Source: an uncultured Lachnospiraceae bacterium (GTDB taxonomy: Bacteria > Bacillota > Clostridia > Lachnospirales > Lachnospiraceae). Taken from it: a stretch of DNA of 40,192 nt. Under the pieces are notes generated by a model. It was given only the letters and a program-made list of their open reading frames with translations, had not been told where the DNA came from and ran no database searches. Numbering within the stretch: the stretch's first letter is position 1; each line of letters starts with the position of its first letter. Shown piece after piece: positions 25,590 through 33,070 of this stretch. The stretch lies in NCBI GenBank assembly GCA_947643615.1, contig CANRWO010000029.1:1-40192 (forward strand), read 5' to 3'. The position numbers and the translations under genes were made by a program.

Positions 25590-26150
25590 ATGAGATATCA
25601 TAATATAACAAAGGATGACATGCTCAACGGTGACGGCCTCCGCGTGGTGCTGTGGTTGGCAGGCTGCAGTCACTGTTGTAAGGAGTGTCATAACCCTATA
25701 ACCTGGGACCCGGAGGGAGGACTTTTGTTTGACAATGCAGCCAGGCAGGAAATCTTTGGGCAGCTGGAAAAGGATTATATTTCTGGGATCACTTTTTCCG
25801 GCGGGGATCCGCTGCATCCTGCCAATGGGTTGGAAGTCCGGGGACTGATGTCGGAGATCCGGGAAAAGTACCCGAAAAAGACGATTTGGCTCTATACCGG
25901 GGATGTGTGGGAAAATATATATGGATATTCCATGATGAAGTATGTGGATGTGGTAGTGGACGGGGAATTTATGGTTGATAAAAAGGATGCAAAGCTGCTC
26001 TGGAAGGGCAGTGCGAACCAGAGGGTCATCGACGTGCAGAAAACCCTGGCTCAGGAGGATATTACGGTTCCGGTATTGTACTGCGGCAATTACGGGGAGA
26101 GCTACAAGGTGACGGAAATCCCGGAAAATGCAGGCGGATGCTGTAACTGA
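25590..26150 (+). CDS. nrdG: Anaerobic ribonucleotide reductase-activating protein
   Basis: Radical SAM activase that installs the glycyl radical on NrdD. The 186-residue protein has the iron-sulfur motif C26-x3-C30-x2-C33 in AGCSHCCKECHNP, the SAM-binding ITFSGGDPLHPAN and a later LYTGDVWE segment, all usual for NrdG. The ATG at 25590 lies 4 bases after the nrdD stop, with GGAAAGGAAG upstream inside nrdD; translational coupling is likely. The C-terminal end GGCCN has two extra cysteines of unknown use. Confidence 0.95.
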   Translation: MRYHNITKDDMLNGDGLRVVLWLAGCSHCCKECHNPITWDPEGGLLFDNAARQEIFGQLEKDYISGITFSGGDPLHPANGLEVRGLMSEIREKYPKKTIWLYTGDVWENIYGYSMMKYVDVVVDGEFMVDKKDAKLLWKGSANQRVIDVQKTLAQEDITVPVLYCGNYGESYKVTEIPENAGGCCN

Positions 26151-26200
26151 CCGGAGACTACAAGAGCCTATAAAGGATTGGGACATTGGGGGGCATTGAA

Positions 26201-26713
26201 ATGAAGAGAGTAGCACAGTTTTTTAAGATAAGTGAAGACATGTTTGTCAAGGCTGTGAGGGAAGGTTTTCCACAGTATGCGGAGACAGATATAAGACAGA
26301 TGTATGACAGCCTGAAACTTCCACGGAGGGCCACGAAGGGCAGCGCAGGGTATGATTTCTTTTCCCCTTTTGCTTTTCTGCTGCCTCCGGGGGAGACAAT
26401 CCGGATCCCTACCGGAATACGTGTGAAAATGGAGGAGGACTGGGTGCTGAAGCTTTATCCCAGAAGCGGGTTGGGTTTCAAATTCCGGCTGCAGATGGAC
26501 AACACGGTTGGTATCATTGACAGTGATTACTTTTATTCCGACAACCAGGGGCATATCTTCGTGAAGCTCACCAATGACACTAACGAGGCCAAAACCCTGA
26601 ATGTGGAACAGGGGACGGGGATTGTCCAGGGTATTTTTTTAGAGTATGGGATCACGGTGGATGACCAGGTGGAGGGAATCCGTAACGGCGGCTTCGGAAG
26701 CACCACCAAATGA
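26201..26713 (+). CDS. dut: dUTP diphosphatase, trimeric type
   Basis: Hydrolyses dUTP to dUMP, keeping uracil out of DNA and feeding dTMP synthesis. The five motifs of trimeric dUTPases can be traced in the 170-residue product: KGSAGYDFFSPF, YPRSGLGFK, NTVGIIDSDYFYSDNQG (about 8 residues that depart from the usual DYRGE), an EQGTGIVQGIFLEY stretch, and the C-terminal GGFGSTTK arm. About 40 additional N-terminal residues precede motif I. The ATG at 26201 follows GGGGGG by 7 bases. It lies 50 bases after nrdG, consistent with one dNTP-supply operon. Confidence 0.92.
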   Translation: MKRVAQFFKISEDMFVKAVREGFPQYAETDIRQMYDSLKLPRRATKGSAGYDFFSPFAFLLPPGETIRIPTGIRVKMEEDWVLKLYPRSGLGFKFRLQMDNTVGIIDSDYFYSDNQGHIFVKLTNDTNEAKTLNVEQGTGIVQGIFLEYGITVDDQVEGIRNGGFGSTTK

Positions 26714-26771
26714 TGGGCGGTTTCTGCCTCGAAAGGCAGCGAATAATAACTTCTCTTTGGGTAATAATGTA

Positions 26772-26806
26772 AAATAACAGTTCTCTTCGAAATGAGAACG
26801 TTATTT
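26772..26806. other. Hairpin between dut and the germination gene
   Basis: AAATAACAGTTCTC (26772-26785) pairs with GAGAACGTTATTT (26794-26806) apart from one bulged A. The right arm ends in TTATTT but is followed by A residues, so it may be a weak terminator for dut or an operator for the next gene. Confidence 0.4.
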
Positions 26807-26832
26807 AAAAATACCGGAAGGGGAGTTTTATT

Positions 26833-28272
26833 TTGAGAGAAGCTTTGAATGAAGCAAAGACAATTAAGGTAAGCGGCTCTCTGGCACAGGACATGGAATA
26901 TATGAACCGAGTGCTGGATGTGGGCCGCAATTTTGATATTATTTACCGGGTCATCCATGTGGGCGGGAAAGAAGCATGTATGTATCTGGTTGACGGTTTC
27001 TGCAAGGATGACCTGATACAGAAGCTGTTGCAGTATTTGATGGATCTGACGCCGGATAAAATGCCTTCGGACATGCATGGGATTTCCAAGCAATTTATCC
27101 CTTATGTGGAGGTGGATGTGGAGGACCGATTTGACACCATGATCCGTTCCCTTTTGTCCGGTATGTTCATTTTACTGATCGATGGATTCAGCAAGGCTCT
27201 ACTGATCGATGCCCGTACCTATCCTGCAAGGGGAGTGGAGGAGCCGGAGAAGGATAAGGTCCTGAGAGGCTCTAAGGACGGCTTTGTAGAGACGGTTGTG
27301 TTCAATACCGCACTGATACGCCGCAGGATCCGCAGCACGGATCTGTGTATGGAAATGTTGACTGCAGGGGAAAGCTCCCACACGGACATCGTGCTCTGTT
27401 ATATGGACCAAAGAGTGGACCATCAGTTCCTGGAGGCGGTCCGGCGGAAGATCAATGGGATCACGGTGGATGCCCTGACTATGAACCAGGAATCTCTGGC
27501 GGAATGCCTTTACCAGAAAAAGTGGTACAACCCTTTCCCCAAATTTAAGTATACGGAGAGGCCGGATGCCGCAGCGGCACAGGTGCTGGAGGGGAATATT
27601 GTGATTTTGGTGGACAATTCCCCTTCGGCCATGATTCTTCCCACTACGATCTTCGATGTGGTGGAAGAGGCGGATGACTATTATTTCCCGCCAGTCACAG
27701 GGACTTATCTGCGGATCACCAGGCTCCTGATTTCTATCCTGACCTATATCCTGACGCCTACATTTCTTCTCCTGGTGAACAACAGCCATTGGGTGCCGGA
27801 AAGCTTTTCTTTTATCCTGCTGAAGGAGGAACCCAATATATCGCTGCTTTGGCAGTTTTTGATCCTGGAACTAGCCATAGACGGGTTAAAGCTTGCGGCG
27901 GTAAATACGCCCAACATGCTGAGCACGCCCTTAAGTGTGCTGGCAGCTCTGGTGTTGGGGGAGTTTTCGGTGAACAGCGGCTGGTTTTCTGCGGAGGTTA
28001 TGCTTTACATGGCCTTTGTGGCGGTGGCTAACTATACCCAGCAGAATTATGAGTTGGGTTATGCACTGAAGTTCATGAGGATCTTAAATCTGCTGCTGAC
28101 ACAATGGTTCGGGTTATGGGGATATATAGCAGGAATACTGGTTACGGTCCTTTCTATCGCATGTAATAAAACGGTGGCTAAGACGAGCTATATTTACCCG
28201 CTGATTCCCTTTAACTGGAAAGAATTGAAAAAACGCGTGATTCGGCGCAGGCTACCTGAATCCCTGAAATAG
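26833..28272 (+). CDS. GerA/SpoVAF-family spore germination membrane protein
   Basis: A 479-residue membrane protein of the GerA alpha-subunit type, which takes part in nutrient sensing or ion and dipicolinate movement at the start of germination. A soluble N-terminal half (about 1-275) includes GMFILLIDGFSKALLIDART and a KINGITVDALTMNQESLAE stretch. GNIVILVDNSPSAMILPTTI (about 255-275) and TGTYLRITRLL resemble SpoVAF more than the classical GerAA receptors, and five or so membrane helices follow. The start is TTG at 26833, 8 bases after AAGGGGAG. No GerB or GerC partner lies beside it, which also favours SpoVAF-like function. Forespore-specific expression is expected but not shown. Confidence 0.82.
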   Translation: MREALNEAKTIKVSGSLAQDMEYMNRVLDVGRNFDIIYRVIHVGGKEACMYLVDGFCKDDLIQKLLQYLMDLTPDKMPSDMHGISKQFIPYVEVDVEDRFDTMIRSLLSGMFILLIDGFSKALLIDARTYPARGVEEPEKDKVLRGSKDGFVETVVFNTALIRRRIRSTDLCMEMLTAGESSHTDIVLCYMDQRVDHQFLEAVRRKINGITVDALTMNQESLAECLYQKKWYNPFPKFKYTERPDAAAAQVLEGNIVILVDNSPSAMILPTTIFDVVEEADDYYFPPVTGTYLRITRLLISILTYILTPTFLLLVNNSHWVPESFSFILLKEEPNISLLWQFLILELAIDGLKLAAVNTPNMLSTPLSVLAALVLGEFSVNSGWFSAEVMLYMAFVAVANYTQQNYELGYALKFMRILNLLLTQWFGLWGYIAGILVTVLSIACNKTVAKTSYIYPLIPFNWKELKKRVIRRRLPESLK

Positions 28273-28382
28273 AGGGAAAGGCGGCTGGCGTTATTGGCTG
28301 TGATTGCCCTTTTGACAAACACAAATTCAATCCTGCATCATATCATAATAGCAAGTAAAAGCAAAAGTAGGAAGGATTTAAA

Positions 28383-28550
28383 ATGCAGGATTACTTGTAT
28401 GAGAATAATATTGACAAATTTCCTGTCGCCATGGCTTATGTGCCCTGGCAGAAATTTGACAAAATGTTTGACGACCTGGAAAAAGCCTATTGCACTGGCA
28501 CTATTTTTCCTGAACTGGATAAACCTTTTACAGGAAGGAGATGTGTATAA
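28383..28550 (+). CDS. cotJA: Spore coat protein CotJA
   Basis: A 55-residue product starting at the ATG at 28383 after AGGAAGGATT. The stretch FPVAMAYVPWQKFDKMFDDL is the hallmark of CotJA, a small protein of the inner spore coat. Its TAA overlaps the next start by one base (TAATG), so cotJA, cotJB and cotJC form one unit; in Bacillus this operon is under sigma-E. CATATCAT at about 28340 resembles a sigma-E -10, without a convincing -35. Confidence 0.88.
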   Translation: MQDYLYENNIDKFPVAMAYVPWQKFDKMFDDLEKAYCTGTIFPELDKPFTGRRCV

Positions 28551-28807
28551 TGGGCAGCAATAAAGAACAGCTTTTGAGAGACATTGGCATTGTGGATTTT
28601 GTTCTGACGGAGCTTACTTTGTATCTGGACACTCATCCTTTTGACCGTAACGCCATGGAATATTTCAATCACTACAACAGGATCAAGCATCAGATGGAGA
28701 AGGAGTTTTCCATGAAATATTTCCCGTTGAATACCGGTATGGCTGAGAGCAATAAGGAGTGGCGCTGGGGGATGGCGCCCCTGCCTTGGGAAGGAGTGTG
28801 CGGCTAA
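28550..28807 (+). CDS. cotJB: Spore coat protein CotJB
   Basis: 85 residues beginning MGSNKEQLLRDIGIVDFVLT, with the family features LYLDTHPFDRNAMEYFNHY and a tryptophan-containing C-terminus WRWGMAPLPWEGVCG. AGGAAGGAG is 9 bases before the ATG at 28550, and the start overlaps the cotJA stop. It is the middle gene of the cotJ operon and is needed with CotJC for inner-coat assembly in Bacillus. Confidence 0.9.
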   Translation: MGSNKEQLLRDIGIVDFVLTELTLYLDTHPFDRNAMEYFNHYNRIKHQMEKEFSMKYFPLNTGMAESNKEWRWGMAPLPWEGVCG

Positions 28808-29446
28808 ATGTGGAGTTATGAAAAACGGTTACAGTTTCCGGTAAATATCAAAGAACCCAATGCAAAGCTGGCGCAGGTGATTATCTCCCAGTTCGGTGGC
28901 CCTGACGGCGAGATGGCGGCCAGCATGCGCTATCTGTCCCAGAGATATTCCATGCCTTACAGGGAAGTGGCAGGGTTATTGACGGATATCGGTACGGAAG
29001 AGCTGGCGCATATGGAAATGGTGTCTGCCATTGTCCATCAGCTGACCAGGAACCTGTCCATGGAGGAAATTGAAAAGAGTGGTTTTGCGACGTATTATGT
29101 GGACCACACTCTGGGCGTATGGCCTACCGCCGCTGCAGGAATTCCCTTTAACGCCTGTGAGTTCCAGGTAAAAGGCGACCCTATTACGGATTTGACGGAA
29201 GACCTGGCAGCGGAGCAGAAGGCGAGAAGCACTTATGATAATATTCTGCGTCTGGTGAAAGAACCTGACGTGTGCGAACCCATCAAATTCCTGCGGGAGA
29301 GGGAGATTGTGCATTTCCAGCGGTTCGGTGAAGCCATGCGCATGATACAGGATAAACTGGATTCCAAGAATTTCTATGCTTTCAACCCTGCCTTTGACAG
29401 GTGCGAAAACTGTAACGACAAGCCGGACTGCGGCTGCAACAACTAA
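28808..29446 (+). CDS. cotJC: Spore coat protein CotJC, manganese-catalase family
   Basis: A 212-residue protein of the manganese catalase fold found in spore coats. The ferritin-like helices carry the expected carboxylate and histidine ligands in GTEELAHMEMVSAIVHQL (about 58-75) and REREIVHFQRFGEAMRMI (about 160-177). MWSYEKRLQFPVNIKEPNAK is the typical N-terminus, and the tail is cysteine-rich (CENCNDKPDCGCNN). The ATG directly follows the cotJB stop. Activity would be decomposition of hydrogen peroxide or an oxidative cross-linking role; the family assignment is firm, the activity inferred. Confidence 0.93.
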   Translation: MWSYEKRLQFPVNIKEPNAKLAQVIISQFGGPDGEMAASMRYLSQRYSMPYREVAGLLTDIGTEELAHMEMVSAIVHQLTRNLSMEEIEKSGFATYYVDHTLGVWPTAAAGIPFNACEFQVKGDPITDLTEDLAAEQKARSTYDNILRLVKEPDVCEPIKFLREREIVHFQRFGEAMRMIQDKLDSKNFYAFNPAFDRCENCNDKPDCGCNN

Positions 29447-29533
29447 CAAGCTGCCCATAGGATTACCTGTTATGGAGTGAACGGTAAAAAATTATTATTA
29501 TTCATAAGAGACTATAAAAGGATTGGCTATAGG

Positions 29534-29570
29534 GGAATACTTGTGCTGAGGCACAGGTATTCCTTTTTGT
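29534..29570 (+). terminator. Strong terminator after cotJC
   Basis: GGAATACTTGTGC (29534-29546) pairs with GCACAGGTATTCC (29551-29563) with one G-T pair around TGAG, followed by TTTTTGTGTTTT. A textbook intrinsic terminator. Confidence 0.9.
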
Positions 29571-29759
29571 GTTTTATACAGGACAATTTGATTTCCGGGA
29601 ACTATTGGCTTCAGCCATCGTTTTGACAGGTGGGAATTGTGCTGTGATTTTTACAGACAGCAAGGCATTATCTGAGCAAAACTTGTGGAAGGAATGGCTG
29701 AATACAAGTTGTATTATTTTTGGCATTTACTGTAAAAGTTCTGAGGCAGTATATTTTGA

Positions 29760-29788
29760 TTGACAATCCCGGATCTATTTGATATCAT
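29760..29788 (+). promoter_or_regulatory. Promoter of the ABC exporter operon
   Basis: TTGACA at 29760-29765 and TATCAT at 29783-29788 with a 17-base spacer; about 150 bases before the first gene. Confidence 0.65.
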
Positions 29789-29937
29789 GAAATTCCCTTT
29801 CTCTGGATCTGCTTCCGGTTATCCGGCGGGTATATAAGGGAGAGGACAATTTCATAGCAGGTATCCGGCGGCAAAACCCGGCGGAGACAGACCTACTTGG
29901 AAAGTAGATAAACTCTAAACTACCAGGAGGAAGCAAA

Positions 29938-30864
29938 ATGATTGCGATGGAAAATGTATGCAAATCGTACAGGATTGCAAAAAGGAATGCAGGCTTTAAG
30001 GCGGCTTGCAAAGCTCTTTTTCACAGAGAGTATGAGGAGGTCCAGGCATTAAGCAATGTCAGCTTCACTATCGGGGACGGAGAGATGGTGGGGTATATCG
30101 GGCCAAACGGAGCAGGGAAAAGCTCCACAATCAAAATTCTAAGCGGAATATTGACACCTGACAGCGGCAGAGTGACAGTGGACGGCAGGATGCTTTTTGA
30201 CAGCGCAGGCTATGAATGTGGCGGAAACCCTGTTGGGAACAGTGGCGCAAATGATAACAGAGGTGTTCCCGGCAGCAGTAAGCCCAGGGGATGCGATGTG
30301 CCTCTGGTGCGCAGGCCATTAACCAGGAAAGAAAAGTACAGCCGTATCGAGCATGTGCGTCAAATCGGCGTTGTCTTTGGGCAGCGGTCACAGCTCTGGT
30401 GGGATGTTCCGGTCATAGATTCCTTTGAACTGCTGAAGGATATTTATTCCGTATCTGACCCAGTATATCGGGAAAATCTCCAAGAATTAACCGAATTATT
30501 GAATTTAAAAGAACTTCTGCGCACTCCCGCAAGACAGTTATCCTTGGGGCAGCGCATGCGCTGTGAGATTGCGGCATCCCTGTTGCACAGTCCGCGCATT
30601 CTGTTTTTGGACGAGCCTACCATCGGCCTTGACGCGGTGTCGAAGCTTGCCGTACGTGACTTTATAAAAAAACAAAACAGGACACATGGCACGACAGTCA
30701 TCCTGACCACCCATGATATGCAGGATATTGAAGCTTTAACCAAACGTATCATCTTGATCGGAAAAGGCCGGATCCTGATGGACGGGACGCTGGAAGATTT
30801 CAAAAAGGGCGGAGTGAGCATGGATGAGACTTTGGCAGAGCTGTACCGCACCTATAAGATTTAG
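29938..30864 (+). CDS. ABC-2 exporter ATP-binding protein with an internal insertion
   Basis: ATPase of an ABC exporter in the group paired with DUF990-type permeases. The 308-residue product has Walker A GPNGAGKSS (55-63), Q-loop region GVVFGQRSQLWWDVPV, signature LSLGQ (about 201-205), Walker B RILFLDEPTIGLD and a switch histidine in LTTHDMQD. Between the short strand VTVDGR and the Q-loop, homologues have about 10 residues. Here an additional segment of about 40 Gly/Asn/Arg-rich residues (bases roughly 30193-30318, with NPVGNSGANDNRGVPGSSK) is inserted in frame. AGGAGG precedes the ATG by 6 bases. Two permease genes follow. The exported substrate is unknown. Confidence 0.88.
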   Translation: MIAMENVCKSYRIAKRNAGFKAACKALFHREYEEVQALSNVSFTIGDGEMVGYIGPNGAGKSSTIKILSGILTPDSGRVTVDGRMLFDSAGYECGGNPVGNSGANDNRGVPGSSKPRGCDVPLVRRPLTRKEKYSRIEHVRQIGVVFGQRSQLWWDVPVIDSFELLKDIYSVSDPVYRENLQELTELLNLKELLRTPARQLSLGQRMRCEIAASLLHSPRILFLDEPTIGLDAVSKLAVRDFIKKQNRTHGTTVILTTHDMQDIEALTKRIILIGKGRILMDGTLEDFKKGGVSMDETLAELYRTYKI

Positions 30865-30875
30865 GAGGTGGAAAG

Positions 30876-31679
30876 ATGAAAAAGTACTTTTCTTTTTTCC
30901 GGCTTCGTTTTGTTATGGGACTGCAGTACCGCTCGGCTGCGCTGGCAGGGGTGGTGACACAGTTTTTTTGGGGATTTATGGAAATATTGGTGTTGCGTGC
31001 TTTTTACGAGGCGGATCCCATAGCTTACCCCATGACGATAGAAGCGACCTGCTGCTACGTTTGGCTTCAGCAGGCGTTCTTGGCGCTCCTTTCCGCGCAT
31101 AATTTTGACAGGGAATTGATGAACTGTGTGACAAACGGAGGGATTGCCTACGAATTGTGCCGTCCAATTTCCGTCTATAATATGTGGTTTGCCAGAAATA
31201 TAGCGGTAAAAACGTCCCAGGCAATGCTTAGGTGTGTGCCCATCCTGGGGGTGGTGATCTTTCTGCCCAGAGGGTATGGACTGGCGGCACCCAGGGATGG
31301 ACTACATTTCATTCTTTTCCTGTGGACACTCTTTATGGGACTTTCCGTGCTGGTGGCCACACAAATGATTATCTATATGATCATGTTTTTTACCTTGTCC
31401 GTGGAAGGGGTTAAATCGTTTTTTATGTCCATTATAGAACTTTTGACCGGGGCTGTGATTCCGATTCCTTTTTTCTCGGAAAAGGTACAGAGAGTGCTGG
31501 AAATACTTCCTTTCGGTGCCATGCAGAATGTGCCCTACCGGATATACAGCGGCGATCTGACGGGGACGCAGATGGGAAGGGCGGTGCTTATGCAGGTGTT
31601 CTGGCTGGCAGTCCTTACCGCACTGGGAAAAATACTTATGGGCAGGGCAGAAAGGAAAGTGATTGTACAGGGAGGATAG
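30876..31679 (+). CDS. ABC-2 family permease, DUF990-like (first subunit)
   Basis: A 267-residue protein with about six membrane helices, starting MKKYFSFFRLRFVMGLQYRS. The pattern of an N-terminal amphipathic region, GVVTQFFWGFMEILVL, and a late LTGAVIPIPFFSEKVQRVLE stretch before a final helix pair is typical for the permeases of the daunorubicin-type group that work with the ATPase immediately upstream. The ribosome site AGGAGGTGG begins inside the ATPase stop region. A second, different permease follows after 141 bases, so the transporter would be a heterodimer. Confidence 0.82.
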   Translation: MKKYFSFFRLRFVMGLQYRSAALAGVVTQFFWGFMEILVLRAFYEADPIAYPMTIEATCCYVWLQQAFLALLSAHNFDRELMNCVTNGGIAYELCRPISVYNMWFARNIAVKTSQAMLRCVPILGVVIFLPRGYGLAAPRDGLHFILFLWTLFMGLSVLVATQMIIYMIMFFTLSVEGVKSFFMSIIELLTGAVIPIPFFSEKVQRVLEILPFGAMQNVPYRIYSGDLTGTQMGRAVLMQVFWLAVLTALGKILMGRAERKVIVQGG

Positions 31680-31820
31680 AGTGAGAAGTACTAAGTCTCA
31701 CACAGGAAAATGCCTAAAGATGGGGTATTCTCTGTACCGATTTAGATTCCGCGAAGCAGAATCATGGGGAGAGGTTGAAAAGCGGGAATTTGCAGGTTAC
31801 GGAAAGGAATGGTTAATAAA

Positions 31821-32597
31821 ATGCATTTATATAAGCAGTATTTAGCAATTATCCTGAAAAGCAAAATGGAGTATAAGGCATCTTTTTTCCTGTATTCCGT
31901 GGGTGTGTTTTTATCATCTTTCAGTGTGTTTGTTGGTGTTTTCTTTATGTTCCGGAGATTTACCAATGTGAAAGGATTTGTTTATAGTGAGGTGATTCTA
32001 TGCTATGGGATATTTCTTATGGGTTTTACTTTGTCGGAAATGTTTGCAAGGGGATTTGACTGTTTTCCTACACTGGTCAGGAAAGGGGAACTTGACAGGA
32101 TTCTTTTGCGCCCCAGGAATATAATATTTCAGGTTTTAGTAAGCCAGTTTGAGTACGGCAGGCTTGGGAAGCTGCTTCAGGCGGCGGTGATGCTTGCTTA
32201 TGGTGTTTTTGAGAGTGGCATACATTGGACAGGGATGAAGATTCTGACGGTGGCGTTAATGATTTTCGGCGGCATGTGCCTGTTTTCGGCGATTTATGTA
32301 CTGTATGCCGCGCTCAGTTTTTTTACCCTGGAAGGGTTAGAGTTTATGAATGTGTTTACTTACGGGGCAATGGAATATGGGAAGTATCCCTTTGCCGTGT
32401 ACGGCAGGACGATGCTGCGGATTGTTACTTTCATCATACCGTACGCGCTGGTACAGTATTATCCGCTGCTGTATCTACTGGATCGGGAGACGAATGCAGG
32501 GTATGCTTTTTTACCGCTGTTTTCGCTATGGTTTCTGATTCCTGCCTATGGGATGTGGAGGTTTGGGATAAGGCATTATCAATCCAGCGGTTCCTGA
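31821..32597 (+). CDS. ABC-2 family permease, DUF990-like (second subunit)
   Basis: A 258-residue protein with about six membrane helices, similar in layout to the subunit at 30876. HLYKQYLAIILKSKMEYKAS is the cytoplasmic start, then helices from FFLYSVGVFLSSFSVFVGVF onward, GELDRILLRPRNIIFQVL as a conserved loop of this permease group, and YALVQYYPLLYLL near the end. The start is the ATG at 31821, 12 bases after GGAAAGGA; an ATG at 31809 sits directly against that site. The 141-base gap from the first permease contains a GTGAGA...TCTCAC hairpin (31681-31701) but no gene. Confidence 0.82.
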   Translation: MHLYKQYLAIILKSKMEYKASFFLYSVGVFLSSFSVFVGVFFMFRRFTNVKGFVYSEVILCYGIFLMGFTLSEMFARGFDCFPTLVRKGELDRILLRPRNIIFQVLVSQFEYGRLGKLLQAAVMLAYGVFESGIHWTGMKILTVALMIFGGMCLFSAIYVLYAALSFFTLEGLEFMNVFTYGAMEYGKYPFAVYGRTMLRIVTFIIPYALVQYYPLLYLLDRETNAGYAFLPLFSLWFLIPAYGMWRFGIRHYQSSGS

Positions 32598-32782
32598 GGG
32601 GAGACATATCTTCCCCGGTTCCTTGCCTTATCCGGCCTGTTTTCAAAAACGGCAGTTTCTTTGGTAGCATTATTCACATAAAGTGCAGGAAGAAAGGTTA
32701 CTTTGCACTATACGCCGCTGAGAGGCGTTTTTACACGCCTTTCGGGTGACAAACACGAGGCAGGCCGTTTATAAATAAAAGA

Positions 32783-32813
32783 GATTTTATTCATTGGTTT
32801 TTTGAATAAAATC
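32783..32813. repeat. Perfect AT-rich 11-bp inverted repeat
   Basis: GATTTTATTCA at 32783-32793 and TGAATAAAATC at 32803-32813, separated by 9 bases. It ends 11 bases before the -35 of the Rpn-type gene promoter and could be an operator or the end of a transcript from the exporter. Confidence 0.65.
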
Positions 32814-32824
32814 GTTTACACGTA

Positions 32825-32852
32825 TTGACTTTTATCTTTTATCGGTTATAAT
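32825..32852 (+). promoter_or_regulatory. Promoter of the Rpn-type gene
   Basis: TTGACT at 32825-32830 and TATAAT at 32847-32852, spacer 16. Transcription would give a leader of about 210 bases. Confidence 0.55.
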
Positions 32853-33042
32853 CAAATCAAAGCATATATTTCATATTAAGCGTGGCCTCAGTAAGTTGTA
32901 TTGTGTGCTGCACGTTTTATCCGTTATCGTTTGTTTATTCTATTTGCAGAAATTCATGCTTTTAACCCCACTTTAAACAAAAGCAGGAGTTTCGGCTGCC
33001 AGCGCTATTTTGTATCCGCCGTGCTGGATAGATAAGTCAGTT

Positions 33043-33064
33043 CTCCTGCGCGCACGCGAGGAGG
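33043..33064 (+). promoter_or_regulatory. Hairpin sequestering the ribosome binding site
   Basis: CTCCT (33043-33047) pairs with AGGAG (33059-33063), and the stem continues CGC/GCG after one bulged G around a tight loop. The AGGAGG for the gene at 33071 is thus buried in a GC-rich stem. Confidence 0.6.
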
Positions 33065-33070
33065 AAAATA

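Larger units (their letters stand above)
29447..29937. other. Intergenic region between cotJC and the ABC exporter
   Basis: Contains the cotJC terminator, the exporter promoter at 29760-29788 and a leader of about 145 bases with a small hairpin, CTACTT-GGA-AAGTAG at about 29912-29926. A 64-codon open frame (29569-29763) begins in the terminator and lacks a ribosome site; I do not regard it as a gene. Confidence 0.55.
32598..33070. other. Intergenic region before the Rpn-type gene
   Basis: Holds overlapping hairpins at 32712-32739 (ACGCC/GGCGT alternatives with a T-run, possibly a weak terminator), an 11-bp perfect inverted repeat at 32783-32813, a promoter at 32825-32852, a leader of about 210 bases and a ribosome-site hairpin at 33043-33063. 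No gene is seen. Confidence 0.6.

Noticed and set aside
28273..28382. Sigma-E promoter ahead of cotJA
   Set aside because: CATATCAT fits the -10, but the -35 candidate is too close, so I mention it only under cotJA.
29569..29763. 64-codon open frame after cotJC
   Set aside because: It starts inside the terminator T-run, lacks a ribosome binding site and shows no family features.
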